From: Paenibacillus rhizophilus
GTDB taxonomy: Bacteria > Bacillota > Bacilli > Paenibacillales > Paenibacillaceae
Assembly: GCF_003854965.1 (NCBI RefSeq)
Contig: NZ_RQPI01000003.1
Location: forward strand, 310,001-374,000
Direction: 5' to 3'
Length of the DNA: 64,000 nucleotides
The notes under the pieces are model-generated. The model saw only the letters and a list, made by a program, of their open reading frames with translations. It was not told the DNA's origin and did not search any database. The position numbers and the translations under genes are program-made. How positions within the stretch are numbered: position 1 is the first letter of the stretch; each line of letters starts with the position of its first letter. Shown here one piece after another: positions 7,627 to 17,586 of this stretch.

Positions 7627-8967
7627 ATGAAAGCAACTTGGGAAAAAATAGAGAAGAACCTTGGCGTTCTTGAAGTTGAAGTTGACGCTGAGCGTGTAGC
7701 GCAAGCTCTCGACAAAGCCTTTAATAAAGTCGTTAAGAAAGCAAACGTACCCGGTTTCCGTAAAGGAAAAGTGCCGCGGCCGATTTTCGAATCTCGTTTT
7801 GGCGTGGAGAGCCTTTACCAAGACGCCATCGACATTCTGCTGCCTGAAGCTTACGGCGAAGCGGTTGAACAAGCCGACATCTTCCCTGTAGACCGTCCTG
7901 AAGTGGATATCGAGCAGTTCGGCAAGGGACAATCCTTCAAGTTCAAAGCCAAAGTTACCGTTAAGCCTGAAGTGACACTCGGCCAGTACAAAGGAATCGA
8001 AGTTCCCGTGCAAAAAGCCGAAGTGACGGACGAAGAATTGAACGCTGAACTGACTCGCTTGCAAGAGCGTCATGCCGAACTCGCAGTTATCGAAGACGAA
8101 GCGGCAGCGAGCGGCGACATCGCCGTAATCGATTTCGACGGATATGTTGACGGTGAAGCTTTTGAAGGCGGCAAAGCGGAGCGTCACTCCCTTGAGCTGG
8201 GAAGCAACTCCTTTATCCCGGGCTTCGAGGATCAAGTGATCGGTATGGCTACCGGCGATTTGAAGGACGTGGAAGTGACTTTCCCGGAGAACTATCAAGC
8301 CGAGAATCTTGCTGGCAAACCGGCCGTATTCAAAGTGAAACTGCATGAAATCAAACGCAAGCAGCTTCCGGAACTGGATGACGAGTTCGCGAAAGACGTT
8401 AGCGAGTTCGAAACGCTGGGCGAATACAAGGAAGACTTGAAGAAGCAACTGGAATCCCGCAAGGCGGAAGAGCTGAAAGGCGTGAAAGAAAACGCCGTTG
8501 TCGAGAAAGCCGCTGCCAATGCGGAAGTGGAAATCCCTGAAGCTATGATCGATAGCGAAGTTCAGAACATGGTTCGCGATTTCGACATGCGTCTCCGTCA
8601 GCAAGGCATGAACATGGACATGTTCCTCAGCTTCTCGGGCCAAACGCAGGAAGATCTGCGGGCACAAATGACGAATGATGCGGAGAAACGCGTCCGCAAC
8701 AATCTGGTTCTCGAAGTGATCGCCAAGGAAGAGAACATCAAGGTTTCCGATGAGGAGTTTGAAGAAGAACTCTCCAAAATGGCTGAGACTTACAAACGCT
8801 CCGCTGAAGAAATTCGCGGTATTCTTACGGCGAACGGATCGCTCGACAGCCTGAAAGACGAGATCTCCCTTCGCAAGACCATCGATTTCCTCGTTGAGAA
8901 CAGCAAGGAAGTTGAAGCTCCTGCAGAAGAAGCGGCCGAGAAATCGGAAGAAGCAAGCGCCGAATAA
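7627..8967 (+). CDS. tig: Trigger factor (ribosome-bound chaperone)
   Basis: A 446-residue chaperone with prolyl isomerase activity that binds emerging chains at the ribosomal exit. The N-terminal domain carries the ribosome-docking signature GFRKGKVPR (about residues 43-51). An FKBP-type domain occupies about 150-245 (GDIAVIDFDGYVDGEAFEGG, then LGSNSFIPGFEDQVIGM), and the helical C-terminal cradle about 250-430. The tail is Glu/Ala-rich. Length is close to the usual ~430. It has its own promoter and is followed by a strong terminator, so it is largely monocistronic despite being beside the Clp genes. Confidence 0.98.
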   Translation: MKATWEKIEKNLGVLEVEVDAERVAQALDKAFNKVVKKANVPGFRKGKVPRPIFESRFGVESLYQDAIDILLPEAYGEAVEQADIFPVDRPEVDIEQFGKGQSFKFKAKVTVKPEVTLGQYKGIEVPVQKAEVTDEELNAELTRLQERHAELAVIEDEAAASGDIAVIDFDGYVDGEAFEGGKAERHSLELGSNSFIPGFEDQVIGMATGDLKDVEVTFPENYQAENLAGKPAVFKVKLHEIKRKQLPELDDEFAKDVSEFETLGEYKEDLKKQLESRKAEELKGVKENAVVEKAAANAEVEIPEAMIDSEVQNMVRDFDMRLRQQGMNMDMFLSFSGQTQEDLRAQMTNDAEKRVRNNLVLEVIAKEENIKVSDEEFEEELSKMAETYKRSAEEIRGILTANGSLDSLKDEISLRKTIDFLVENSKEVEAPAEEAAEKSEEASAE

Positions 8968-9025
8968 ATCGGCGATTAATACGTTATAACCAGAGCGGCC
9001 CTATTTCGGGCCTCATACTCAAGCG

Positions 9026-9061
9026 ATAAGGCACGTATATTATGTTACGTGCCTTATTTTT
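9026..9061 (+). terminator. Terminator of tig
   Basis: ATAAGGCACGTA pairs with TTACGTGCCTTAT, followed by five T: a perfect intrinsic terminator between tig and clpP. Confidence 0.92.
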
Positions 9062-9170
9062 ATGAAAGAAAAGCCTTCAGGAAGTGAAAAAATGACATTG
9101 CGCTTTGAACGTGTTAAAATACTTCTGAAAAGGCAAGACTAATTATATATAGAGAAATGAGGTTGGTGGC

Positions 9171-9761
9171 ATGAGTCTGGTACCAATGGTTGTGGAATCG
9201 ACAAATCGAGGAGAACGCTCTTACGACATCTACTCCCGATTGCTCAAGGACCGCATCATTTTCCTGAGCAACGCAATTGATGATGATGTTGCCAATCTGG
9301 TTATTGCCCAATTGCTTTTTCTGGCAGCCGAGGACCCTGAAAAGGACATCAACTTGTACATCAATTCACCCGGTGGTTCTGTAACAGCCGGCATGGGTAT
9401 ATATGATACGATGCAATATATCAAGCCAGATGTATCTACTATATGCGTCGGGATGGCGGCCAGCATGGGATCGCTGCTGTTAACGGCCGGGGCGCCGGGC
9501 AAAAGATATGCGCTTACCAACAGCGAGGTGATGATTCACCAACCGCTTGGCGGCGTTCAAGGTCAGGCGTCTGATATTTGGATTCACGCGGACTGGATTC
9601 TCAAAACAAGACAGAAGCTCAATAAAATTTATGTAAATCGCACCGGACAGCCCCTTGAAAAAATCGAGCGCGATACGGATCGCGACAATTTCATGAGTGC
9701 GGAGGAAGCGAAGGCTTACGGCCTGATTGACGAGGTTCTGGCTTCACCGATCAAATCCTAA
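9171..9761 (+). CDS. clpP: ATP-dependent Clp protease proteolytic subunit
   Basis: A 196-residue serine protease forming the tetradecameric barrel that works with ClpX (encoded next) or ClpC. The catalytic triad is visible at the standard numbering: S98 in [11 protein letters not shown]123 in MIHQPLGG and D172 in [11 protein letters not shown]. The oxyanion segment SPGGSVTAG is at 66-74. GAGGTTGGTGGC precedes the ATG. No CtsR operator (AGGTCAAA-type direct repeat) is seen in the 108 bases upstream. It sits between tig and clpX, the arrangement of Escherichia coli, whereas in Bacillus subtilis clpP lies elsewhere. Confidence 0.98.
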   Translation: MSLVPMVVESTNRGERSYDIYSRLLKDRIIFLSNAIDDDVANLVIAQLLFLAAEDPEKDINLYINSPGGSVTAGMGIYDTMQYIKPDVSTICVGMAASMGSLLLTAGAPGKRYALTNSEVMIHQPLGGVQGQASDIWIHADWILKTRQKLNKIYVNRTGQPLEKIERDTDRDNFMSAEEAKAYGLIDEVLASPIKS

Positions 9762-9772
9762 GGGGTGGTTAA

Positions 9773-11029
9773 ATGTTTAAATTTAATGATGAAAAAGGAC
9801 AGCTGAAGTGCTCCTTCTGCGGAAAATCGCAAGAACAAGTGCGCAAGCTTGTAGCCGGACCTGGCGTTTATATATGTGACGAATGTATCGAATTGTGCAC
9901 GGAAATCGTGGAAGAAGAGCTCGGACATGAGGAGGAGCTGGATCTGAAGGATATTCCGAAGCCAAAGGAAATCCGCGACATTCTCGACCAATATGTTATT
10001 GGCCAAGACCAAGCCAAGAAATCGTTGTCCGTAGCGGTGTACAATCACTACAAACGCATTAACAGCCAAAGCAAAATTGAAGACGTTGAACTGACGAAGA
10101 GCAATATCTTGCTGCTTGGTCCGACAGGCTCCGGTAAGACGCTGCTGGCTCAGACGATGGCGAAAATCATCAATGTGCCGTTTGCGATTGCGGATGCAAC
10201 TTCATTGACCGAAGCCGGTTATGTCGGCGAAGACGTCGAGAATATTCTGCTGAAGCTGATTCAAGCTGCCGATTATGATGTTGAAAAAGCGGAACGCGGC
10301 ATCATCTATATCGATGAAATCGATAAAGTGGCCCGCAAATCCGAGAACCCGTCGATTACCCGCGACGTTTCCGGCGAAGGCGTTCAGCAGGCATTGCTGA
10401 AGATTCTCGAAGGAACAGTCGCATCGGTACCGCCGCAAGGCGGACGGAAGCATCCGCATCAGGAATTTATTCAAATTGATACGACCAACATTCTGTTCAT
10501 CGTCGGCGGTGCTTTTGACGGACTGGAACAGCTGATTAAACGCCGTGTCGGCAAGAAGGTCATCGGCTTCAACGCATCCGAAGGCGGCCAAAAGGAACTG
10601 AAAGCAGGAGAATACCTGTCAATGGTTCTGCCGGAGGATTTGCTAAAATTCGGTCTGATTCCCGAGTTTGTCGGCCGTCTGCCGGTCATCTCCACATTGG
10701 AGCCGCTTGACGAGAAGACGCTTGTGCGCATCCTTTCCGAGCCGAAGAACGCATTGACGAAGCAGTATGCCAAGCTGCTGGAAATGGACAATGTGTCGCT
10801 GAAATTCGAGCCGCAGGCGCTGGAAGCCATCGCCAAGGAAGCGATCAAGCGCAATACCGGTGCACGCGGACTTCGCGCCATTATCGAGAGCATTATGCTG
10901 GATGTAATGTACGAAGTTCCTTCCCGCGACGACATCAAGGACTGTGTCATTACGGAGAAGGTCGTTCAGGAGAAGGCATTGCCTGAACTGAACCTCAAGA
11001 AAGACAAGAAACAAGAGGAAAGTGCGTAA
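9773..11029 (+). CDS. clpX: Clp protease ATP-binding subunit ClpX
   Basis: A 418-residue AAA+ unfoldase that feeds substrates to ClpP. The N-terminal zinc-binding domain has C13/C16 and C35/C38. Walker A GPTGSGKT is at 116-123, Walker [10 protein letters not shown] near 180-188, the IGF-type ClpP-docking loop is visible as 'VIGFNASEG' near 262-270, and sensor-2 'GARGLRAI' is near 362-369. AAGGGGTGG lies just upstream, 11 bases after clpP, so the two are co-transcribed and produced together. Confidence 0.98.
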   Translation: MFKFNDEKGQLKCSFCGKSQEQVRKLVAGPGVYICDECIELCTEIVEEELGHEEELDLKDIPKPKEIRDILDQYVIGQDQAKKSLSVAVYNHYKRINSQSKIEDVELTKSNILLLGPTGSGKTLLAQTMAKIINVPFAIADATSLTEAGYVGEDVENILLKLIQAADYDVEKAERGIIYIDEIDKVARKSENPSITRDVSGEGVQQALLKILEGTVASVPPQGGRKHPHQEFIQIDTTNILFIVGGAFDGLEQLIKRRVGKKVIGFNASEGGQKELKAGEYLSMVLPEDLLKFGLIPEFVGRLPVISTLEPLDEKTLVRILSEPKNALTKQYAKLLEMDNVSLKFEPQALEAIAKEAIKRNTGARGLRAIIESIMLDVMYEVPSRDDIKDCVITEKVVQEKALPELNLKKDKKQEESA

Positions 11030-11112
11030 ATACGCAGGAACGACTGCATCCTTCTCCTTAGAGGAGGGTATCCGTTTCTCGTATTGCGGCCTTTACAATA
11101 TTAGCCTTATGT

Positions 11113-11164
11113 CTCCACCTTCTTCCGCCCCCCGTCTGTCTTAGCGGGAGCGGAGGGGGTGGAG
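11113..11164 (+). promoter_or_regulatory. Long hairpin in the ispG leader
   Basis: CTCCACC (11113-11119) pairs with GGTGGAG (11158-11164), with inner pairs TCCGC/GCGGA and CCCG/CGGG. The right arm contains the purine-rich AGGGGGTGGAG, which could act as a ribosome site for the 11175 start. No T-run follows, so this is not a plain terminator. It might mask translation or form the end of the clpX transcript; this is inference. Confidence 0.45.
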
Positions 11165-11189
11165 CTTTGGCGTTATGGGGGAAGAAACC

Positions 11190-12317
11190 ATGTTTCTCAG
11201 ACATCAGACGCGTCCCGTCAATGTAGGCGGGATCACAATTGGCGGAAACAATGAGGTTGTCATCCAAAGCATGTGCACGACCAAGACAGCGGATGTTGAA
11301 GCGACGGTAGCCGAGATTCTTCGGCTGGAGGAAGCGGGCTGTCAGCTTGTACGGGTCACAGTCAATAATGAAGAGGCTGCAGCGGCCATCAAGGAAATCA
11401 AGCAGCGGATTCATATCCCGCTCGTTGCGGATATTCATTTTAATTACAAACTGGCCCTGCTGGCGATTGAGAACGGTATCGACAAGGTACGAATCAACCC
11501 CGGCAACATCGGACGGCGCGAGAAAGTCGAGGCGGTCGTCCAAGCCTGTAAGGATAAGGGGATACCGATTCGCATCGGCGTCAATGCCGGTTCACTTGAG
11601 AATCACCTGCTGGAGAAATACGGCTACCCGACTCCGGAAGCGATGGTGGAGAGCGCTCTGTACCATATCGGAATTTTGGAGGAGCTGGACTTTCACGACA
11701 TTATCGTGTCGCTGAAGGCTTCAGACGTTCCGATGGCGATTGAAGCCTACCGCAAGGCGGCTGAAGTGATTCCTTACCCGCTGCATCTGGGCATTACTGA
11801 ATCGGGCACGCTGTTCGCCGGTACGGTGAAGAGCTCCGCGGGAATCGGCGCCCTGCTCTCCATGGGGATAGGCAATACTGTGCGGATTTCACTCAGCGCC
11901 GATCCGGTGGAGGAAGTCAGAGTGGCGCGCGAGCTGCTGAAGACCTTTGGACTGATCGCGAATGCGGCGACGCTCATCTCCTGTCCGACATGCGGACGGC
12001 TTGATATCGATCTGTTCTCCATTGCGAATGAAGTCGAGGAGTATATCTCCAAGCTAAAAGTGCCGATCAAGGTGTCGGTGCTGGGCTGTGCGGTGAACGG
12101 TCCCGGTGAAGCGCGGGAAGCCGATATCGGCATTGCCGGAGCGCGCGGCGAAGGCCTGCTGTTCCGATACGGTGAGATGATCCGTAAAGTTCCTGAGGCG
12201 GATTTGCTGTCCGAGCTGAAGAAAGAAATCGACGCTATTGTTGTCCATTATGAAGCCACCGGGGAAATTCCCGGCCGCAAGGCTCATTACGAGTCCATCA
12301 TGGGGACGGGGAAATAA
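11190..12317 (+). CDS. ispG: 4-hydroxy-3-methylbut-2-enyl diphosphate synthase (flavodoxin)
   Basis: Converts 2-C-methyl-erythritol cyclodiphosphate to HMBPP in the non-mevalonate isoprenoid pathway, using a [4Fe-4S] cluster. Cluster ligands are visible: the CPTC pair in LISCPTCGR, the third cysteine in [12 protein letters not shown], and the conserved glutamate of that motif. The N-terminal TIM barrel starts with '[11 protein letters not shown]'. Two starts are possible: ATG 11175 (380 residues) or ATG 11190 (375 residues). The latter is preferred because GGGGGAAG lies 6 bases ahead and homologues begin close to 'RHQTRPV'. It lies between clpX and lonB, neighbours in Bacillus, so it looks like a later insertion; its own terminator follows. 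Confidence 0.96.
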   Translation: MFLRHQTRPVNVGGITIGGNNEVVIQSMCTTKTADVEATVAEILRLEEAGCQLVRVTVNNEEAAAAIKEIKQRIHIPLVADIHFNYKLALLAIENGIDKVRINPGNIGRREKVEAVVQACKDKGIPIRIGVNAGSLENHLLEKYGYPTPEAMVESALYHIGILEELDFHDIIVSLKASDVPMAIEAYRKAAEVIPYPLHLGITESGTLFAGTVKSSAGIGALLSMGIGNTVRISLSADPVEEVRVARELLKTFGLIANAATLISCPTCGRLDIDLFSIANEVEEYISKLKVPIKVSVLGCAVNGPGEAREADIGIAGARGEGLLFRYGEMIRKVPEADLLSELKKEIDAIVVHYEATGEIPGRKAHYESIMGTGK

Positions 12318-12336
12318 TACTAAACATCATATGGCT

Positions 12337-12371
12337 GCGGTCTTTCCCGGTGCGGGAGGGGCCGCTTTTTT
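12337..12371 (+). terminator. Terminator of ispG
   Basis: GCGGTCTTTCCC pairs with GGGAGGGGCCGC around a short loop, followed by seven T. Confidence 0.82.
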
Positions 12372-12412
12372 AAAAATATAAGCATGTATAAGCCGGGGGC
12401 TTAACATTTTGA

Positions 12413-12482
12413 CTTATATTTCTACGAGAAACGTACTTGCGTCTTATAAAGACGCCGTCAGGCGTTTCTTCTTGAATATAAG
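12413..12482. repeat. Inverted-repeat element GAGAAACG/CGTTTCT, copy 1
   Basis: The left arm CTTATATTTCTACGAGAAACG (12413-12433) is an imperfect inverted repeat of 12461-12482, which ends CGTTTCTTCTTGAATATAAG. A smaller GCGTC/GACGC hairpin lies between the arms. It shares its core TTCTACGAGAAACG with the element at 20585-20646. The remaining ~130 bases before lonB show no gene. Confidence 0.65.
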
Positions 12483-12611
12483 CTGCGCGTTTATCGTTTC
12501 ATTGACTCGAATCCATCACGTTGTCCCGCCTTAAATCTGCTACATGCGTTTAGCCCTTACGGAAACGGCTATACTACCTAGTAGCAGAGTGAATGAAAGG
12601 GAGGATGACAT

Positions 12612-14321
12612 ATGGAACTGGGTTTATTGCTAATGGTCGTGCAGCTATTTTTCGCGCTGGTCATCGGCGTTTACTTTTGGAATTTGCTGCGGGGACAAAA
12701 GACGAACAAGACGGCGGTGGAGCGGGAATCGCGCAAGGAACTGGAGAAGCTGCGGAAGATGCGGGCTATCTCGCTGACCAAGCCGCTGGCCGAGAAGACG
12801 CGCCCGGCTTCAATCAAGGATATTGTCGGGCAGAAGGACGGCCTGCGGGCGCTGAAGGCGGCGCTGTGCAGCGCGAACCCGCAGCACGTCATCATCTACG
12901 GCCCGCCGGGAGTGGGCAAGACGGCGGCTGCACGGGTTGTTATGGAGGAGGCGAAAAAAAATCCGCTCTCCCCCTTTAAAGCGGACTCCAAGTTTACGGA
13001 AATCGATGCGACGACGGCGCGTTTTGACGAGCGGGGCATCGCCGATCCGCTGATCGGCTCGGTGCATGATCCGATCTACCAGGGAGCCGGAGCGATGGGT
13101 GTGGCGGGTGTGCCTCAGCCCAAGCCGGGGGCGGTTACGAAGGCGCATGGAGGCATTCTGTTCCTGGATGAAATCGGGGAATTGCATCCGATTCAGATGA
13201 ACAAGCTGCTTAAGGTCCTGGAGGACCGCAAGGTTCTGCTGGAGAGCGCTTATTACAACTCGGAGGATGGGAATACGCCGGCGTATATCCACGATATTTT
13301 TCAAAATGGCCTTCCCGCCGATTTCCGGCTGGTCGGCGCCACAACGCGCTCGCCGCAGGAGATTTCCCCTGCGCTCCGGTCGCGCTGCATGGAAATTTAT
13401 TTCCGGCCCTTGCTGCCGGACGAAATCTCGGTAATCGCCAGGGACGCGATTCAGAAGATCGGGTTGAAGCCAAGCCCGGAAGCCGTCTCCGTCGTTCAGC
13501 AGTATGCCACGAACGGACGCGAAGCGGTCAATATGATTCAGCTTGCGGCAGGGCTTGCGCTCACGGAGAATCGCGATACTTTGAGCGCGGCCGATGTGGA
13601 ATGGGTTGCGGGCAGCAGCCAGCTACCGCTGCGTACCGAGCGCAAGATTCCTTCAGAACCGCAGGTAGGGGTGGTCAACGGACTGGCGGTCTACGGACCG
13701 GGCATGGGAACGCTGCTTGAAATTGAAGTCTCGGCGGCCCCCGCCTTTAACGGAATCGGCAGACTGAACGTTACCGGGGTCGTCGACGAAGAGGAAATCG
13801 GCGGCGGCTCGCGTACCATCCGCCGAAAGAGCATGGCGAAAGGATCGGTTGAGAATGTGCTGACCGTTCTGCGGAACATGAATCTTTCGCCCGACCAATA
13901 TGATATACATGTGAACTTTCCCGGCGGCACTCCGATTGACGGACCTTCCGCCGGCGTGGCGATGGCGGTCGCGATTGTGTCCGCGATCCGCGGCCTTCCG
14001 GTGGACAACACGGTGGCAATGACCGGAGAGATCGGCATTCACGGCAGAGTCAAGCCGGTCGGAGGGGTAATTGCCAAGGTGGAAGCGGCCTTGCAGGCTG
14101 GCGCCACAACGGTGCTCGTACCCAAGGACAACTGGCAGTCGCTGTTCGCCGATCTGTCCCCTCTGCGAGTCATTCCCATCGAGACGGTGGAAGAGGCTTT
14201 CCGTCTTGTCTTTGGCGCTCATCTCGAAGATATTCGCTTGCCCGCCGTTGCCGGCGAGACCTTTGCGGCCTCTCCGTCGCTGCTGAAGGCGGACGCGTCG
14301 GGAGAAAGCGCCAATCTTTAA
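12612..14321 (+). CDS. lonB: Lon-type ATP-dependent protease LonB
   Basis: A 569-residue membrane-anchored Lon-like protease. An N-terminal hydrophobic segment (about 4-27) replaces the Lon substrate-binding domain. Walker A GPPGVGKT is at 97-104, Walker B GGILFLDEIGEL near 180, and the Ser-Lys dyad is visible as S446 in DGPSAGVAMA and K489 in GGVIAKVEAA. GGAGGATGACAT precedes the ATG. In Bacillus subtilis LonB is made in the forespore under sigma-F and lies directly before lonA, as here; a sigma-F promoter was not identified with confidence. The C-terminal ~40 residues are low-complexity Ala/Ser. Confidence 0.95.
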   Translation: MELGLLLMVVQLFFALVIGVYFWNLLRGQKTNKTAVERESRKELEKLRKMRAISLTKPLAEKTRPASIKDIVGQKDGLRALKAALCSANPQHVIIYGPPGVGKTAAARVVMEEAKKNPLSPFKADSKFTEIDATTARFDERGIADPLIGSVHDPIYQGAGAMGVAGVPQPKPGAVTKAHGGILFLDEIGELHPIQMNKLLKVLEDRKVLLESAYYNSEDGNTPAYIHDIFQNGLPADFRLVGATTRSPQEISPALRSRCMEIYFRPLLPDEISVIARDAIQKIGLKPSPEAVSVVQQYATNGREAVNMIQLAAGLALTENRDTLSAADVEWVAGSSQLPLRTERKIPSEPQVGVVNGLAVYGPGMGTLLEIEVSAAPAFNGIGRLNVTGVVDEEEIGGGSRTIRRKSMAKGSVENVLTVLRNMNLSPDQYDIHVNFPGGTPIDGPSAGVAMAVAIVSAIRGLPVDNTVAMTGEIGIHGRVKPVGGVIAKVEAALQAGATTVLVPKDNWQSLFADLSPLRVIPIETVEEAFRLVFGAHLEDIRLPAVAGETFAASPSLLKADASGESANL

Positions 14322-14379
14322 GGCCGTCCCGAAGGTTAACCGGTCAATATGCTAAGTGCCCGCTTATACTCATTTTGCG

Positions 14380-14415
14380 CCAACCGGCCGCTTTGTGCGG
14401 CCCGTTGGTGTTTTG
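14380..14415 (+). terminator. Terminator between lonB and lonA
   Basis: CCAACCGGCCGC pairs with GCGGCCCGTTGG around TTTGT, followed by TGTTTT: a strong stem with a modest T-run. Confidence 0.8.
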
Positions 14416-14484
14416 ATGCCGCTTTTGTTAAAATATAAAAACAACGATATGACACACACGAGAGCGATTGGAGGTCCGAAAGCG

Positions 14485-16848
14485 ATGGTATCCAAACAGA
14501 CTAAAGGTCGTCGTTTTCCTTTATTGCCGCTCAGAGGTCTTCTAGTGTATCCCAGCATGGTCCTCCATCTGGATGTGGGACGCGAGAAGTCGGTTAAAGC
14601 GCTGGAAAAAGCGATGGTAGAAGATAATTTGATCCTCCTCTGTTCACAATCCGAAGTCAATATTGAAGAGCCGGGTCAGGAAGATATTTTTCGGGTCGGT
14701 ACAGTCGCGAATGTACGGCAAATGCTGAAGCTGCCCAACGGCACCATCCGTGTCCTTGTGGAGGGCGTCGAACGTGCCGAGATCATCCACTATACCGATA
14801 ATGAAGAGTATTACGAGGTTATGGCGCGCGAGCTGCCCGAGCAGCCGGACGGAGATCCGGAGAGTGACGCTCTGATGCGCACCGTGCTGAGCCAGTTCGA
14901 ACATTATATTACATTATCCAAAAAGGTAACGCCCGAGACGCTCGCTGCGGTATCGGATATCGAAGAGCCCGGACGTCTCGCCGATGTGATCACCAGCCAC
15001 CTGGCGCTGAAGATCAAGGAGAAGCAGGAAATTCTGGAGACGATCGACGTCCGCAAGCGACTGGAGAAACTGCTTGATATTCTGGGCAATGAGCGCGAGG
15101 TACTGGAGCTGGAACGCAAAATCAACCAGCGCGTCAAGAAACAGATGGAAAAGACCCAGAAGGAATACTACTTGCGCGAGCAAATGAAGGCGATCCAGAA
15201 GGAGCTTGGCGACAAGGAAGGCCGGGCAGGCGAAGCCGAGGAGCTCCGTGCCCAGGTCGAGGAGAAGGATCTGCCGGAACGGGTTCGGGAAAAGATCGAC
15301 AAGGAAATCGACCGGCTCGAAAAAATGCCTGCAAGCTCCGCAGAAGGCGGCGTCATCCGCAACTACGTGGAAATGCTGCTCAGCCTTCCCTGGAACGACT
15401 GGACCGAGGACGATCTGGATATCGCCAAGGCCGAGCAGGTGCTCGACGAAGACCACTATGGACTGGATAAGCCGAAAGAGCGGGTACTGGAATATCTTGC
15501 CGTTCAGAAGCTTGTCAAAAAGCTGAAGGGCCCGATCCTCTGTCTTGTCGGTCCTCCAGGGGTCGGCAAAACCTCCTTGGCACGATCGATTGCGCGTTCA
15601 CTGAACCGCAAGTTCGTCCGCATCTCCCTTGGCGGTGTGCGCGATGAAGCGGAGATCCGCGGCCACCGCCGGACTTATGTGGGCGCGATGCCTGGGCGGA
15701 TCATCCAGGGTATGAAGACCGCGGGTTCGCTCAATCCCGTCTTCCTGCTCGACGAAATCGACAAGATGGCTTCCGATTTCCGCGGTGACCCATCCGCCGC
15801 GCTGCTTGAGGTTCTCGATCCGGAACAGAATAATACATTCAGCGATCACTTCGTGGAGATTCCGTTCGATCTGTCGAACGTCATGTTCGTGACCACAGCC
15901 AACGCCGTGCACAATATTCCGCGTCCGCTGCTTGACCGGATGGAGATGCTGTATATTCCCGGCTATACGGAGCTTGAGAAGCTGCAAATCGCAGGGCGCT
16001 ATCTGCTGCCGAAGCAGAAGAAGAATCACGGGCTGGAGGACGGCCAGCTCACAATCGAGGAAGGCACGCTGCTGCGTGTCATCCGCGAATATACGCGGGA
16101 ATCCGGCGTTCGGAATTTGGAGCAACAGGTTGCCGCGCTATGCCGGAAGGCGGCGAAGCAGATTGTATCGGGAGAGAAGGAGAACGTCAGCATTTCCCCC
16201 GATGACATCAAGGATTACCTCGGGACAGCCAAATACCGTTACGGTATGGCAGAACTTGAAGATCAAATCGGCACGGTAACCGGCCTGGCCTGGACAGAGG
16301 TGGGCGGAGATACGCTGCTGATTGAAGTAACGGTGTTGCCGGGAAGCGGCAAGCTCATACTGACCGGTCAACTGGGCGATGTCATGAAGGAGTCGGCGCA
16401 GGCCGCATTCAGCTACACGCGTTCCAAGGCAGATGAGCTTGGCATCCCGTCCGATTTTTACGAAAAGAACGATATTCATATTCACATTCCTGAAGGCGCG
16501 ATTCCGAAGGATGGACCTTCGGCAGGCATTACAATCGCTACGGCGTTAGTATCCGCACTCACCAAGCGTCAAGTCTCGAAGGATGTGGCGATGACGGGCG
16601 AGATTACGCTGCGCGGGCGGGTGCTGCCGATTGGCGGGCTTAAAGAGAAGTCGCTTGCCGCTCACCGCGCCGGCTACAAAAAAATCCTGCTCCCCAAAGA
16701 CAACGAGCGGGATCTGAAAGAAATTCCGGAGAGCGTGAAGAATGACGTGGAATTCGTGCCTGTCTCCCATATGGACCAGGTGCTGCACCACGCGCTTGTG
16801 GAACAGGCGGCGAAGATCGCGGATCATCCCGTCCAAAGTTTGCAATAG
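14485..16848 (+). CDS. lon: ATP-dependent protease La (LonA)
   Basis: A 787-residue cytoplasmic AAA+ protease that degrades misfolded and regulatory proteins. The N-terminal LON substrate domain begins '[13 protein letters not shown]'. Walker A GPPGVGKT is at about 356-363, Walker [10 protein letters not shown] near 420, and the catalytic dyad is S679 (DGPSAGIT) with the lysine of GGLKEK near 722. The ATG at 14485 is chosen because GGAGG lies 10 bases upstream; longer in-frame starts (14356, 14449) lack a site and would run into the lonB terminator. A -10-like TAAAAT with upstream TTGGTG lies ahead. It is followed after 20 bases by ysxC. Confidence 0.97.
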   Translation: MVSKQTKGRRFPLLPLRGLLVYPSMVLHLDVGREKSVKALEKAMVEDNLILLCSQSEVNIEEPGQEDIFRVGTVANVRQMLKLPNGTIRVLVEGVERAEIIHYTDNEEYYEVMARELPEQPDGDPESDALMRTVLSQFEHYITLSKKVTPETLAAVSDIEEPGRLADVITSHLALKIKEKQEILETIDVRKRLEKLLDILGNEREVLELERKINQRVKKQMEKTQKEYYLREQMKAIQKELGDKEGRAGEAEELRAQVEEKDLPERVREKIDKEIDRLEKMPASSAEGGVIRNYVEMLLSLPWNDWTEDDLDIAKAEQVLDEDHYGLDKPKERVLEYLAVQKLVKKLKGPILCLVGPPGVGKTSLARSIARSLNRKFVRISLGGVRDEAEIRGHRRTYVGAMPGRIIQGMKTAGSLNPVFLLDEIDKMASDFRGDPSAALLEVLDPEQNNTFSDHFVEIPFDLSNVMFVTTANAVHNIPRPLLDRMEMLYIPGYTELEKLQIAGRYLLPKQKKNHGLEDGQLTIEEGTLLRVIREYTRESGVRNLEQQVAALCRKAAKQIVSGEKENVSISPDDIKDYLGTAKYRYGMAELEDQIGTVTGLAWTEVGGDTLLIEVTVLPGSGKLILTGQLGDVMKESAQAAFSYTRSKADELGIPSDFYEKNDIHIHIPEGAIPKDGPSAGITIATALVSALTKRQVSKDVAMTGEITLRGRVLPIGGLKEKSLAAHRAGYKKILLPKDNERDLKEIPESVKNDVEFVPVSHMDQVLHHALVEQAAKIADHPVQSLQ

Positions 16849-16868
16849 GTTTTCAGAAAGGAAGTCAG

Positions 16869-17489
16869 ATGAAAGTAACCCAAGCCGAGTTTGTTATCAG
16901 TGCCGTCGGCCCGAGTCAGTACCCTGAAGACGCCTTGCCGGAGATTGCTCTGGCAGGGCGCTCCAATGTGGGGAAGTCGTCCCTGATCAATCGAATGATT
17001 AGCCGCAAAAATCTGGCCCGCACCAGCTCCACTCCGGGCAAGACGCAGCACATGAACTATTACCGTATTAATGATCTTATGTATTATGTCGATTTTCCCG
17101 GTTACGGTTACGCCAAAGTATCCAAGGTCCAACGTGCGGCCTGGGGCAAAATGGTGGAGAAGTATTTGGCCGAACGCGAGACCCTCAAGCTGGTGCTGCT
17201 CGTGCTCGACCTTCGCCACCCGCCGACCGCCGACGACAGGATGATGTACGAATGGTTAAAGCACTATGACATCCCGATGTGCGTCGTCGCGACCAAAGCG
17301 GACAAAATCCCGAAGACCCGGCTGCCGAGGCATATCAAGATTATGAAAGAAGCGCTCGGGGTGCTTCCAGGCGAAAGCTTTATTCCATTTTCTTCGGAAC
17401 TTGGTCTTGGAAAAGACGAGCTCTGGGCGTTGATCGAGAGTCAGATTGCCACGGAGGAAGAGGCGGACCCGGACACCGAAAATGAGTAA
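16869..17489 (+). CDS. ysxC: Ribosome biogenesis GTPase YsxC/EngB
   Basis: A 206-residue essential GTPase that assists 50S subunit assembly. Motifs: G1 GRSNVGKSS (about 31-39), G2 'TSSTPGKTQ' (about 53-61), G3 [10 protein letters not shown] (about 76-85), G4 TKADK (about 143-147), and the '[11 protein letters not shown]' G5-like segment. AAAGGAAGTCAG precedes the ATG. It overlaps functionally with the lon unit (20-base gap, likely co-transcribed), as in Bacillus. It is the last gene of the conserved block before the polysaccharide locus; in Bacillus the next genes are the hem operon. Confidence 0.97.
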   Translation: MKVTQAEFVISAVGPSQYPEDALPEIALAGRSNVGKSSLINRMISRKNLARTSSTPGKTQHMNYYRINDLMYYVDFPGYGYAKVSKVQRAAWGKMVEKYLAERETLKLVLLVLDLRHPPTADDRMMYEWLKHYDIPMCVVATKADKIPKTRLPRHIKIMKEALGVLPGESFIPFSSELGLGKDELWALIESQIATEEEADPDTENE

Positions 17490-17512
17490 GCCATTTGCAG
17501 GATGATATCAAG

Positions 17513-17547
17513 CAACTATTTCCAAGTGAAATGGTTGTTTTTTTTTT
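17513..17547 (+). terminator. Terminator of the lonA-ysxC unit
   Basis: CAACTATTTC pairs with GAAATGGTTG (one T-G pair) and is followed by ten T. Confidence 0.88.
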
Positions 17548-17586
17548 ATTAATACTCTACAAATTTTAAGTGAAAGGGACGATAAA

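Noticed and set aside
7579..8667. 362-codon minus-strand frame across tig
   Set aside because: Shadow of trigger factor, which has its own promoter, terminator and all motifs.
9062..9170. CtsR operator in front of clpP
   Set aside because: No AGGTCAAA-type direct repeat is present.
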